Under the pieces are notes generated by a model. The model saw only the letters and a program-made list of their open reading frames with translations, ran no database searches and had not been told where the DNA came from. A DNA stretch of 33,384 nt, taken from contig JASEFS010000025.1 of NCBI GenBank assembly GCA_030018495.1, positions 1 to 33,384 of the forward strand, in the 5' to 3' direction. The stretch is from Deltaproteobacteria bacterium. GTDB taxonomy: Bacteria > Desulfobacterota > Desulfobaccia > Desulfobaccales > 0-14-0-80-60-11. Shown in pieces: positions 1-7,078 of this stretch (the stretch's first letter is position 1; each line of letters opens with the position of its first letter). A program made the translations under genes and the position numbers.

Positions 1-174
1 AATTCGGCAGTAGTTCAAGACTCTCCCCCACTGTGCCTTTAGTTGCAACCACTATATGACAAAATGGCGAGAGGGTCAAACTCGAAATTGCCATTCAGCC
101 CTGCCTGTTTTAAAAGCTTAGCAAATTTCGGACTGTTTTCTCAAAGCATCTCTCTTTCACTGAAAGCAGGTGAA

Positions 175-207
175 GGGCAGGAAACCGAATCTTTTCGGCT
201 CCTGCCC
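175..207. other. Strong hairpin downstream of the selenoprotein gene
   Basis: An 8-bp perfect inverted repeat (175-182 with 200-207, arm GGGCAGGA) has a further CCG/CGG pair inside (185-187 with 196-198). It lies beyond the terminator at 231-260 and is not followed by a clear T tract on either strand. It may be a second mRNA-end structure or an intergenic repeat. Positions 1-170 hold no gene I can support. Confidence 0.4.
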
Positions 208-230
208 GGTGATGGGTTCAGGCGGTCAGG

Positions 231-260
231 AAAACCTCCGGCGACGGCAGGGGAGGTTTT
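231..260 (-). terminator. Rho-independent terminator of the thioredoxin-like gene
   Basis: A 9-bp perfect stem (231-239 AAAACCTCC with 252-260 GGAGGTTTT) surrounds a 12-nt loop. Read on the minus strand, the hairpin starts 11 bases after the stop codon at 272 and its 3' arm ends in TTTT. This placement fits termination of the selenoprotein transcript and implies the gene really extends to 272 rather than ending at the internal TGA. Confidence 0.7.
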
Positions 261-271
261 CCAGTCGACCG

Positions 272-613
272 TTAGGCCGCTTTTGCCAGTTCTTGCAGAT
301 ATTCTTCGGGGGTTTGAAACCCGGTGAACCGGTGTTTTTCCTGGCCGTCAGGGGAAAAAATGAGAGTAGTGGGAGCCCCGCGCACCCCCATTTTTTGCAC
401 CAGCTCCATATGGCCCCGGCCTTCCAGGCGCACCGGGATGTAAGAATTGTTGAGGGTTTGAGCGACTTTCTCGTCGGCATGGGTCTCACGGACCAGCCTG
501 TGACAATGGGGTCACCCTTCCATGTAAAATTCCAGCAGCACAGGGCGGTTGGATTTTTTGGCTTCTTCCAGAGCGGCGGACCAGTTGTCCCGCCAGGCTA
601 TGGATGCAGACAT
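272..613 (-). CDS. Thioredoxin-like selenoprotein with a UxxC active site (in-frame TGA at 512-514)
   Basis: A small cytoplasmic thioredoxin-fold protein, probably a thiol:disulfide or peroxide-handling reductase; its substrate is unknown. The minus frame starts at ATG 613, with AGGAGG at 618-623, and runs 113 residues to TAA at 272. It contains one TGA, at codon 34. Residues before it are typical of the beta strand leading to the active site (VLLEFYMEG). The codon is followed by PHC, so the motif reads U-P-H-C where relatives have CPHC. The cis-Pro loop (GVRGAPTT, residues about 79-86) and the final helix follow in frame, so the fold is complete only if TGA is read through. A hairpin sits just downstream of the TGA. 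Conventional gene callers will miss or split this gene. The alternative is a single-base mutation or sequencing error (TGC to TGA). Confidence 0.82.
486..503 (-). promoter_or_regulatory. Candidate bacterial SECIS hairpin of the thioredoxin-like selenoprotein
   Basis: Eight bases after the TGA (512-514) the mRNA can form UCAC (503-500) with GUGA (489-486), a bulged A at 499, GG (498-497) with CC (491-490), and apical loop CUGGU. The GGU in the loop, the 5'-side bulge and the 15-nt distance from TGA to the loop match known SelB-binding hairpins of bacteria. The stem is short, so this is weaker evidence than the hairpin at 32016-32038. Confidence 0.5.
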
Positions 614-671
614 AATTCCTCCTGTGGCCCGGTTACCAGCGGGGGCCGGCATGATGATGTTGACCTTTTAG

Positions 672-1376
672 TTAATACCTGCTCCGGATAAATGCAAGAA
701 CCGCCCGCAAATCTTTTATTACCGGCACCGGCAAATCCCGGCGCTGGCCCGTCCGGTCGATGATCAGCACGGGCATCCCCAAAGCCTGAGGGCCGGGCAC
801 ATCCGCGTCCGGATCATTTCCCACGTAGAGAGCCTGGGAAGGCGGCAGCCACATGGCCTTGAGGGCATGGGCATAGATCTGCGGGTCCGGTTTGCGGATG
901 AAATAGCGGGAGGAAAGCACAATAGTGTCAAAATATGAGTTCAGCCCCAGCATGCGGATCTCCGGCTCACTGAAAACCCACTGGGCGTCGGAGACAATCC
1001 CCAGGCGGAAATCCCGGCTCAATTCCTGGAGGGCCGGAATGGTATCGCTGAACAAACCGAAGCGGCGGCGGCTCAAAGAGCGGAAAAGCCTGGCCACGAA
1101 CAACACCATGGCCCGCTCCACTTTGCGGTTCAAGGCTTTCTCCAGGATCTCCTCAAACACCTGAAACACGTCGATCTCACCGAAAGGATTGTGGTGCTCC
1201 ATTAGATGAGCCGCGGAAACTTCCTGGTAGCGGGCGGCCAGTTCTTTGGGGCTGAGGAAGATTTCGTAATAGGTCAAAAACTGGCTGAGAACCGCATAAA
1301 GCGCGGGATCGCTTTCGTCCGTCTCAATATCCACCAGGGTGCCGTAGAGGTCAAATATCACCGAACTGATGGTCAT
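672..1376 (-). CDS. HAD-superfamily hydrolase (haloacid dehalogenase-like)
   Basis: A cytoplasmic phosphatase or dehalogenase-type hydrolase of 234 residues; substrate unknown. Motif I is FDLYGTLVD near the N-terminus, with the nucleophile Asp and a Tyr in place of the usual second Asp, as is common in the 2-haloacid-dehalogenase-like branch. Motif II is IVSDAQW, motif III is the Lys of RKPDP, and motif IV is GNDPDAD. A helical cap lies between motifs I and II. I chose ATG 1376 because GGGAG lies 6 bases upstream; a longer frame reaches 1403 without a ribosome site. The selenoprotein gene follows 58 bases downstream on the same strand, so they may share a transcript. It is divergent from the glycosyltransferase gene. 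Confidence 0.85.
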   Translation of the reverse strand: MTISSVIFDLYGTLVDIETDESDPALYAVLSQFLTYYEIFLSPKELAARYQEVSAAHLMEHHNPFGEIDVFQVFEEILEKALNRKVERAMVLFVARLFRSLSRRRFGLFSDTIPALQELSRDFRLGIVSDAQWVFSEPEIRMLGLNSYFDTIVLSSRYFIRKPDPQIYAHALKAMWLPPSQALYVGNDPDADVPGPQALGMPVLIIDRTGQRRDLPVPVIKDLRAVLAFIRSRY

Positions 1377-1511
1377 AGCATTCTCCCTTATCAGCAGGGG
1401 CACGGGCCAACTTCATTTTTCGTCACCTGCGCAAAAGCCCGAATCTTCTTTATTCTCACCTTTTTATCGGAAAATGATAAGATATTGGTAAATACCCATT
1501 TCGCCGGCGCA

Positions 1512-2663
1512 ATGACATACCTCTTATTCGGCCTGGCCCTGGCGGCTGTTTTTTACCAGTTTCTTGCTTTTATTTCGCTGGCGCGTTTTTTCCGGCCGCG
1601 CCTCAATACGCCATTGCCGCAGCCGCCGCCGGGTGTAACCGTATTCAAGCCGGTGCGCGGGGTGGAGGCGTTTACCCGGGAGTGCCTGGCGAGTTTTTTG
1701 GATCAGGATTACCCTTCCTTCCAGGTGTTGTTCGGCGTGGCCGACCCCGGCGACCCGGTTCTGACCGTGCTCCGGGACCTCAGGGCAGGCGCTGCGTCTG
1801 AAGTGGAGATCGTGGTCTGCCCCGAACGATCGGACCTTAATCCCAAGGTCAATGTGCTCCGCCAGTTGGAGCCCCGGGCCCGCCATGACATCTGGGTGGT
1901 GGCAGACAGCGACGTGAAGGTCGGCCGGGATTTCCTCGGGAAGACCGTGGCCGCGCTCCTGAAGCAAGGCGGCGGCTTGGTGTCCTGCCCCTATCGGGCC
2001 GGAGAGAGCGCCACCCTGGGCGCGCGGCTGGAGGCCCTCACCATCTCCGCCGATTTCATGCCCTCTGTGGCCGTGGCCCATTACGTGGAAGACATCCGCT
2101 TCGCCCTGGGGGCCGCCATGATCTTTCACCGGGAAGATCTGCGCCGCATCGGCGGATTTGCGGCCTTAAGCGATTTTTTGGCGGACGACTACCAGTTGGG
2201 TTGGCAGATGCATCAAGCCGGGGCCAAAGTGGCCTTAAGCCCCTATGTGGTGGAGACGGTAAATCCGGAGATGACTTTTCCCGATTACCTCCTGCACCAA
2301 CTGCGCTGGACCAGGACATACCGGGTCTGCCGACCCAAAGGCTATCTGGCCTACGGCATCACCCACGCCCTGGTCTGGAGCCTGCTGGCTTGGGCGGTCT
2401 CAGGCCTGGCGGGGCTCGGCTTGGGATTGGCGGCCGCGGCCCTGGCCATCCGCCTGGCGCTGGCCTGGTTTTCAGAGCGCTTCTGTCTCCAGGGCCGCCT
2501 GCCGGCCGCGGCCTTTTTGCTCCTGCCGGTCAAGGACCTCCTGGCCTTCGGCCTCTGGCTCTTGAGCTTTTTGGGAAGCGAAGTCGCCTGGCAGGGAGCC
2601 CGCTTCCGCATCACCCCGGAGGGCAAACTGCGGCCGCTCGGCAGGCCAGGGTTGCCGCAATAG
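1512..2663 (+). CDS. HpnI-like / ceramide-glucosyltransferase-like family 2 glycosyltransferase
   Basis: A 383-residue inner-membrane glycosyltransferase of the GT21/GT2 type. In hopanoid producers the HpnI branch adds N-acetylglucosamine to bacteriohopanetetrol; relatives make glucosylceramide. Visible are an N-terminal membrane anchor (residues about 2-25), VTVFKPVRG at the start of the catalytic domain, the metal-binding DSD in VVADSDVKV, the DDYQLG motif, the QLRW element, and a hydrophobic C-terminal part with about three membrane spans (residues about 280-360). ATG 1512 is chosen because the membrane anchor begins there; no good Shine-Dalgarno is visible and a TTG at 1485 is possible. 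No other hopanoid genes are in the window, so the lipid acceptor is inferred from the family. Confidence 0.8.
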   Translation: MTYLLFGLALAAVFYQFLAFISLARFFRPRLNTPLPQPPPGVTVFKPVRGVEAFTRECLASFLDQDYPSFQVLFGVADPGDPVLTVLRDLRAGAASEVEIVVCPERSDLNPKVNVLRQLEPRARHDIWVVADSDVKVGRDFLGKTVAALLKQGGGLVSCPYRAGESATLGARLEALTISADFMPSVAVAHYVEDIRFALGAAMIFHREDLRRIGGFAALSDFLADDYQLGWQMHQAGAKVALSPYVVETVNPEMTFPDYLLHQLRWTRTYRVCRPKGYLAYGITHALVWSLLAWAVSGLAGLGLGLAAAALAIRLALAWFSERFCLQGRLPAAAFLLLPVKDLLAFGLWLLSFLGSEVAWQGARFRITPEGKLRPLGRPGLPQ

Positions 2664-2731
2664 ATATAGGCGCGCCCATATTTTTGGCTCAAAACCGGTC
2701 TCGCCGCTTCCCTCAAAAGGGCTGAGCATTA

Positions 2732-2737
2732 TATAAT
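2732..2737 (+). promoter_or_regulatory. Perfect -10 box just upstream of larB
   Basis: TATAAT lies 17 bases before the larB ATG at 2755. The matching -35 region is poor. Transcription from it would start about 10 bases before the ATG, giving an almost leaderless mRNA, which agrees with the absence of a Shine-Dalgarno before that ATG. Confidence 0.45.
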
Positions 2738-2754
2738 TCTTTCTTAAATTTGCC

Positions 2755-3507
2755 ATGGATGCCAAGCTTCTGGAACAATTGCTGCACGACGTGGAGCGCG
2801 GCCGCGTTTCGGTCAGCGAAGCCCTGGAGCGGCTGCGCACCCTGCCCTTTGAGAACCTGGGGTTCGCCTGTGTGGACCATCACCGGCATCTGCGCCAGGG
2901 CTTCCCGGAGGTGGTCTTTGCCGAAGGGAAATCTCTGGACCAGGTCAAGGGTATCCTGACTTCGTTATGGGCCGCGTCGGCGCGTATCCTGGTGACCCGC
3001 CTTGCTCCCGACCACGCCGAAGCCCTGGGCCAAGATTTTCCTGAGGCTTGCTATTACCCCGCGTCCCGGTCTTTGACCTTGAGCCGGGGGGAAATCCCGG
3101 ATCAGGGCCGCGGCCTCATTATCGTTATCTCCGCCGGAACCTCGGATATCCCGGTGGCCGAAGAAGCTGCGGTCACGGCCCGTATCATGGGCAACCGGGT
3201 GGAGACCGTGTATGATTGCGGCGTGGCCGGCCTGCATCGCCTGTTGGCCCATCAGCAGCTTTTCCGTAAGGCCACGGTGTTCATCGTAGTGGCTGGCATG
3301 GAAGGGGCCCTCCCCAGCGTGGTGGGAGGGATGGTGGATCGGCCGGTCATCGCGGTGCCCACCAGCGTCGGCTACGGCGCCAGCTTCGGGGGGCTGGCGG
3401 CTCTGCTGGCCATGCTTAATTCCTGCGCCAACGGCGTGGCCGTGGTCAACATCGACAACGGTTTCGGCGCCGGCCATCTGGCTGCCTTGATCAACCGTAA
3501 GGATTGA
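2755..3507 (+). CDS. larB: LarB, nickel-pincer cofactor biosynthesis carboxylase/hydrolase
   Basis: A 250-residue cytoplasmic enzyme of the PurE-like family. LarB carboxylates nicotinic acid adenine dinucleotide and hydrolyses it to pyridinium-3,5-dicarboxylate mononucleotide, the first step to the nickel-pincer cofactor of lactate racemase and related racemases/epimerases. The N-terminal helical part (LLHDVERGRVSVSEALERL) and the C-terminal PurE-like domain are both clear, including ISAGTSDIPVAEEAAVTA, VVAGMEGALPSVVGG and VPTSVGYGASFGG. Length is normal. No larC, larE or larA is in the window, so it is an orphan here. rmuC follows after 4 bases and is probably cotranscribed. Confidence 0.92.
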   Translation: MDAKLLEQLLHDVERGRVSVSEALERLRTLPFENLGFACVDHHRHLRQGFPEVVFAEGKSLDQVKGILTSLWAASARILVTRLAPDHAEALGQDFPEACYYPASRSLTLSRGEIPDQGRGLIIVISAGTSDIPVAEEAAVTARIMGNRVETVYDCGVAGLHRLLAHQQLFRKATVFIVVAGMEGALPSVVGGMVDRPVIAVPTSVGYGASFGGLAALLAMLNSCANGVAVVNIDNGFGAGHLAALINRKD

Positions 3508-3511
3508 TACC

Positions 3512-4915
3512 ATGGAAGTGGAATTAAGTTTCTATTTCGGCCTGTTCGGCATCTTCACCTTCGGCTTGTTGATCGGCTTGTTGAGCATGTGGCTGATTTT
3601 GCGCCGGCGGATCAAGGCTCAGGAGAACCGTCAGACGGAAATGGCCGCACAGCTTCAAGAAGCCCTCCTTGCCAAGGAGCGGCTGGAAACCGAGGCTGAG
3701 CGGGTGGCTGAACTGGAGGAGCAAATCGACGCCTTGCAGGAAAGCAAAACTGCGCTCACGAGCGAAATAGCCGCGCTTAAAACTTCACGCGCCGGAGATG
3801 AAGAAAAGATCACTTGGCTGGAACAGACCCAGGAGAGGATGCGGGATGCCTTCCAGGCCCTGGCGGCCCAGTCCCTGGCCTCCAACTCGGAAGAATTTCT
3901 CAAGAGAACCCGCGACTCCCTGCAAAATTTTTTCAATCAGTTAAGCGGGGGATGGCAGACCCATAAGGCCGAGCTGGCCAATCTTGTCCAACCGCTGGGT
4001 CAGGCCCTGCAGACCATGGACCAGCATCTCCGGGAGATGGAAGGGAAGCGGGAGGGGGCTTATGGCGAACTGCGGGAGAATCTCACGCAGCTCGCTCAAC
4101 TGAACCAGCATTTGCAGAGCGAGACCAGCAAGCTCAGCCACGCCCTCAGGAGCGGGGTGCACCAGCGGGGCCGGTGGGCGGAGTTTCAGTTGCAGCGTCT
4201 GGCCGAACTGGCGGGCATGAAGGAGCGGGTGGACTTTAATTTGCAATTGGGTTTGGGCGAGGCCCGCCCCGATATGGTGGTCTGGCTGCCCAGGGGCGGG
4301 TGCATTGTGGTGGACGCCAAAGCTCCCCTCAGTCACTATCTGGAGGCCATGGAACTGACCGCCGAAGAGGAGCGGTGTAAAAAGCTGGCAGAGCACGCCC
4401 GGCGGGTCAGGCAGCACATCGAACACCTGCACGCCAAGGAGTATTGGCGGAGGCTTCCGGAAGGGGCGGAATTCGTGGTCATGTATCTCCCCAGCGACGC
4501 CTGTCTCATCGCGGCCCTGGACGCCGACCACAAACTCCTGGAGCACGCCTTCAAGTGCCGCATCACCCTGGCCGCGCCCACCACCTTCTTTGCCATGCTC
4601 AAGACCGTGGCCAACGGCTGGCAGCAATATCAGCTTACTGAAAACGCCCAGCAGATTTTTCAGCAGGGACTGAACCTCTCCCAGCGTCTGCAAAAATTCA
4701 GCGAACACCTGGCGGGGGTGGGCAAAGGACTTAAAATGGCGGTGGATAAGTTCAACGCCGCGGTGGGCTCCTATGAAAGCCGCATACTGCCGGAAACCAG
4801 GCGTTTTCAGGAATTGCGGGGCTCTCAGGACGGTTTGCCGGAGGTGGCCAGGATCGACCTGCAGCCGCGCTCCCTGGAGGCAGCGCCCCCGCCGAACCCG
4901 GAGGAGTTGGACTGA
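3512..4915 (+). CDS. rmuC: RmuC family DNA recombination protein
   Basis: A 467-residue protein with an N-terminal membrane helix (residues about 5-28), a long coiled coil rich in Glu, Gln and Ala (about 30-110), and the RmuC domain. In E. coli RmuC limits recombination at inverted repeats. The nuclease-like PD-(D/E)xK core is visible as GRWAEFQLQRLAELAG, then RPDMVVWLP and VVDAKAPLSHYLEA, followed by YWRRLPEGAEFVVMYLPSDA. Start ATG 3512 is 4 bases after the larB stop. The tail after about residue 440 is Pro/Glu-rich and probably disordered. Confidence 0.9.
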   Translation: MEVELSFYFGLFGIFTFGLLIGLLSMWLILRRRIKAQENRQTEMAAQLQEALLAKERLETEAERVAELEEQIDALQESKTALTSEIAALKTSRAGDEEKITWLEQTQERMRDAFQALAAQSLASNSEEFLKRTRDSLQNFFNQLSGGWQTHKAELANLVQPLGQALQTMDQHLREMEGKREGAYGELRENLTQLAQLNQHLQSETSKLSHALRSGVHQRGRWAEFQLQRLAELAGMKERVDFNLQLGLGEARPDMVVWLPRGGCIVVDAKAPLSHYLEAMELTAEEERCKKLAEHARRVRQHIEHLHAKEYWRRLPEGAEFVVMYLPSDACLIAALDADHKLLEHAFKCRITLAAPTTFFAMLKTVANGWQQYQLTENAQQIFQQGLNLSQRLQKFSEHLAGVGKGLKMAVDKFNAAVGSYESRILPETRRFQELRGSQDGLPEVARIDLQPRSLEAAPPPNPEELD

Positions 4916-4953
4916 CCGTTTACACCCTCAGGCCGTCACCATCTTAAAATACC

Positions 4954-6417
4954 ATGGAAAAACCCAAAATTACCAGTTCTCGCGGGCCGGTTATCGGTCC
5001 GTGGCGCGGTGAAGTCCCCGAGCCTTGCCATGACCAATTTTTACGCGCCCCTGAAGCGAAAATCGCCTGGCCGGAGGGGCCCCGGGAAAAGGTGGAAGTC
5101 GCGGTGGTGGGCGCCGGCCTGGCGGGGCTGACCGCAGCTTATCACCTGCGGGACCGCCAGGTGGTGGTGCTGGAAGCGGAAACCCAGGCCGGCGGAGTGT
5201 GTCTGTCCGGGTCTTATCAAGGCGTTCCTTATCCCGCGGGCTCAGCGTATTTCTATTATCCCTGGAATGACGAATGGCGGAAATGGTACCGGGACTTGGA
5301 GCTGGACACGGATGCCGCCTTGGTGGCGGACCCGAGCAGCGCTTTGTATTTCCGGGGTGAATTTTTCCCCGACTGTTTTTCCGAACGCGGGCTCAAGAAA
5401 TTGCCGCTTAGCCCTCAGGTAATGGACGAATTGAGACGTTTTGCCCATGATTTGGCCGCCTGGGAAGCGGAATGGGAGCCCTTGGGCTCCGAGGGTTTGA
5501 TTCACCCGGAATTGGACCGTTTCTCATTCCAGCATTATCTCGAGAAAATACGGGGATTGCCGCCGGAAGCAACCAGCCTGTTCGCGCCTTACTGCGCCTC
5601 TTGCCTGGGAGCGGGACCGGAAACCGTTTCGGCTTGGGCCGCCCTTTATTTCCTTATGTCGGAATTTTCCCCGGCCAACCGCACTGCGGCTTTTCCGGAA
5701 GGAAACGCCCGCTTGATTCAGGCCCTGCTTAAGGCCCTGCCCGCTGAACCCCGGGTTCAGCAGGTGGCGGCCGGTGTGCGCCAGGAAAAGGACGCGGTGC
5801 AACTGCTCGTCTTCGATGCCGGTCAGAAGCGGACTTATTGCCTTGAGGCCGGGGCGGTGATTCTGGCGGTGGGCAAATTCGCCGCCCAAAAGCTGCTCTC
5901 TGCGGAAGCCGGCTGGAGCCCCGAAGATTTCCGCTTTTTTCGCTACAGCAGCTATGTGGTGGCGGCTTTGTGCGGCCCCCTGAGTTTGGAGGCGCCGGGC
6001 TACGAAAATTGGGTGGCGGAAGAAAGGGCTTTTACTGATTTCATTTTGGCGCCCCGCCTGGTCCGCGACGGCGGGCCGCGGGTGATGGTGGCTTTCGCGC
6101 CGCAGCCCTTTCCCCAGGGCCGGGAAGCCCTGCTTCACCTGAGCGCCCGGAAGAAGGGCCGGGAAATTTTGGATACGGCTATCCGCCTGTTTCCAGGCCT
6201 GAAAAATGAAGTCGAGGAAATTCGTCTTTACCGCTTCGGCCACGCCCAAATAGTGCCGTATCCCGGGTTTCTCACCCGGCTGAAACAAACCTTCAAGCAT
6301 CAGCATGGCCGCATCATCCTGAGCAGTTCCGACTCTGAGGGGCTGCCCTGCATCGAGGCGGCCATTATCCAGGGCCAGAAAGCCGCCCGGCTGGCCCGAG
6401 AGCTTTTGGAGCGTTGA
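4954..6417 (+). CDS. FAD-dependent amine-oxidase / protoporphyrinogen-oxidase-like oxidoreductase
   Basis: A 487-residue flavoprotein of the phytoene-desaturase/protoporphyrinogen-oxidase superfamily; substrate unknown. A Rossmann FAD motif begins near residue 48 (VAVVGAGLAGLTAAYHL), followed by the Glu at the end of the second strand (VVVLEAE) and the family GG (AGGVC). The C-terminus carries the expected flavin-contacting end (SEGLPCIEAAIIQGQKAA). The middle is rich in aromatic residues, as in relatives that bind flat or lipid substrates. The roughly 45 residues before the FAD motif are unusual, and no ribosome site precedes ATG 4954, so the true start might be later. It could act on carotenoid, porphyrin or sterol-like substrates. 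Confidence 0.8.
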   Translation: MEKPKITSSRGPVIGPWRGEVPEPCHDQFLRAPEAKIAWPEGPREKVEVAVVGAGLAGLTAAYHLRDRQVVVLEAETQAGGVCLSGSYQGVPYPAGSAYFYYPWNDEWRKWYRDLELDTDAALVADPSSALYFRGEFFPDCFSERGLKKLPLSPQVMDELRRFAHDLAAWEAEWEPLGSEGLIHPELDRFSFQHYLEKIRGLPPEATSLFAPYCASCLGAGPETVSAWAALYFLMSEFSPANRTAAFPEGNARLIQALLKALPAEPRVQQVAAGVRQEKDAVQLLVFDAGQKRTYCLEAGAVILAVGKFAAQKLLSAEAGWSPEDFRFFRYSSYVVAALCGPLSLEAPGYENWVAEERAFTDFILAPRLVRDGGPRVMVAFAPQPFPQGREALLHLSARKKGREILDTAIRLFPGLKNEVEEIRLYRFGHAQIVPYPGFLTRLKQTFKHQHGRIILSSSDSEGLPCIEAAIIQGQKAARLARELLER

Positions 6418-6578
6418 GGCGCGATTGGGCGTCACGTCCTTATAGGCGCAATAACTTGCGCCGCAACGAAAGAAGGCGGCGGCGCTACATTATCTGTTTT
6501 GCAGGATGCGCATTACGTGCAGGCAATAGGTGTCTGCCTAAAACCACAAAACCGAAAACGAAAAACGGTATTAAGGCC

Positions 6579-6851
6579 ATGCCGCAGGAAGCCAGCCGGA
6601 CGCTCATGCAGGAACACTATGCCTGGATAAAAGAGGTTATCCAGCAGGAAGACATGTGGGAGCGGGTCCCGGACCATGCCCGGGAGTTTTCCCCGGAAAA
6701 CCTGGAGAACCTGGTGAAATACGCCTACTTCGGCGGTTTCATCGACAGCCGCCGGGTCAGCCAGCTATTGTTTTTGAAAAAAGGCGAGTTCCGGCAACTG
6801 TTGGTCAGATGGTACGAAGAAATCCGGGAGAAGGGCTGCTGGCTGTGCTGA
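6579..6851 (+). CDS. Small uncharacterised acidic helical protein
   Basis: Ninety residues, not recognised. The sequence is mostly helical and charged (EHYAWIKEVIQQEDMWERVP, then YAYFGGFIDSRRVSQLLFLK) and ends in CWLC, a CxxC pair at the extreme C-terminus that may bind metal or form a disulfide. The middle resembles a short helix-turn-helix. The frame is open back to 6414, but that part is derived from an intergenic repeat-like stretch, so I chose ATG 6579; ATG 6609 is possible. It is convergent with the gene ending at 6865. Confidence 0.6.
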   Translation: MPQEASRTLMQEHYAWIKEVIQQEDMWERVPDHAREFSPENLENLVKYAYFGGFIDSRRVSQLLFLKKGEFRQLLVRWYEEIREKGCWLC

Positions 6852-6864
6852 GAAAGGCGGTACC

Positions 6865-7062
6865 CTAAACTAAAGGCTTTTCCTTTTTCGCCTCCAGGAC
6901 CGACCTGAAGTGGTCCCGCTCTTTTCTGGCCCGGAAGAGTTGAGCTTCAAGTGCGGCCCGGTCCGGGTGGGGGCCCTCTCCCAATGAGGCCAGGGCCTGT
7001 TCCAATTCCTTCACCTTTTTTGTCCAGTGGTAAAGCTGCTCCGCCAGGTACCGGATGGACAT
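6865..7062 (-). CDS. Small coiled-coil protein downstream of the sensor kinase
   Basis: Sixty-five residues, unrecognised. Two charged amphipathic helices (YLAEQLYHWTKKVKELEQAL and LEAQLFRARKERDHFRSVLE) are joined by a GEGPHPD turn, which suggests a helical hairpin or coiled coil. It begins 16 bases after the kinase stop on the same strand, so the two are probably one operon. It may be a partner or connector for the kinase; this is inference from position only. No strong Shine-Dalgarno is present. Confidence 0.6.
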   Translation of the reverse strand: MSIRYLAEQLYHWTKKVKELEQALASLGEGPHPDRAALEAQLFRARKERDHFRSVLEAKKEKPLV

Positions 7063-7078
7063 GGGAGGTCTCGGAAGC

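Noticed and set aside
226-489. Minus-strand 87-residue open frame
   Set aside because: It is an out-of-frame shadow of the thioredoxin-like selenoprotein; the correct frame shows the active site and cis-Pro loop.
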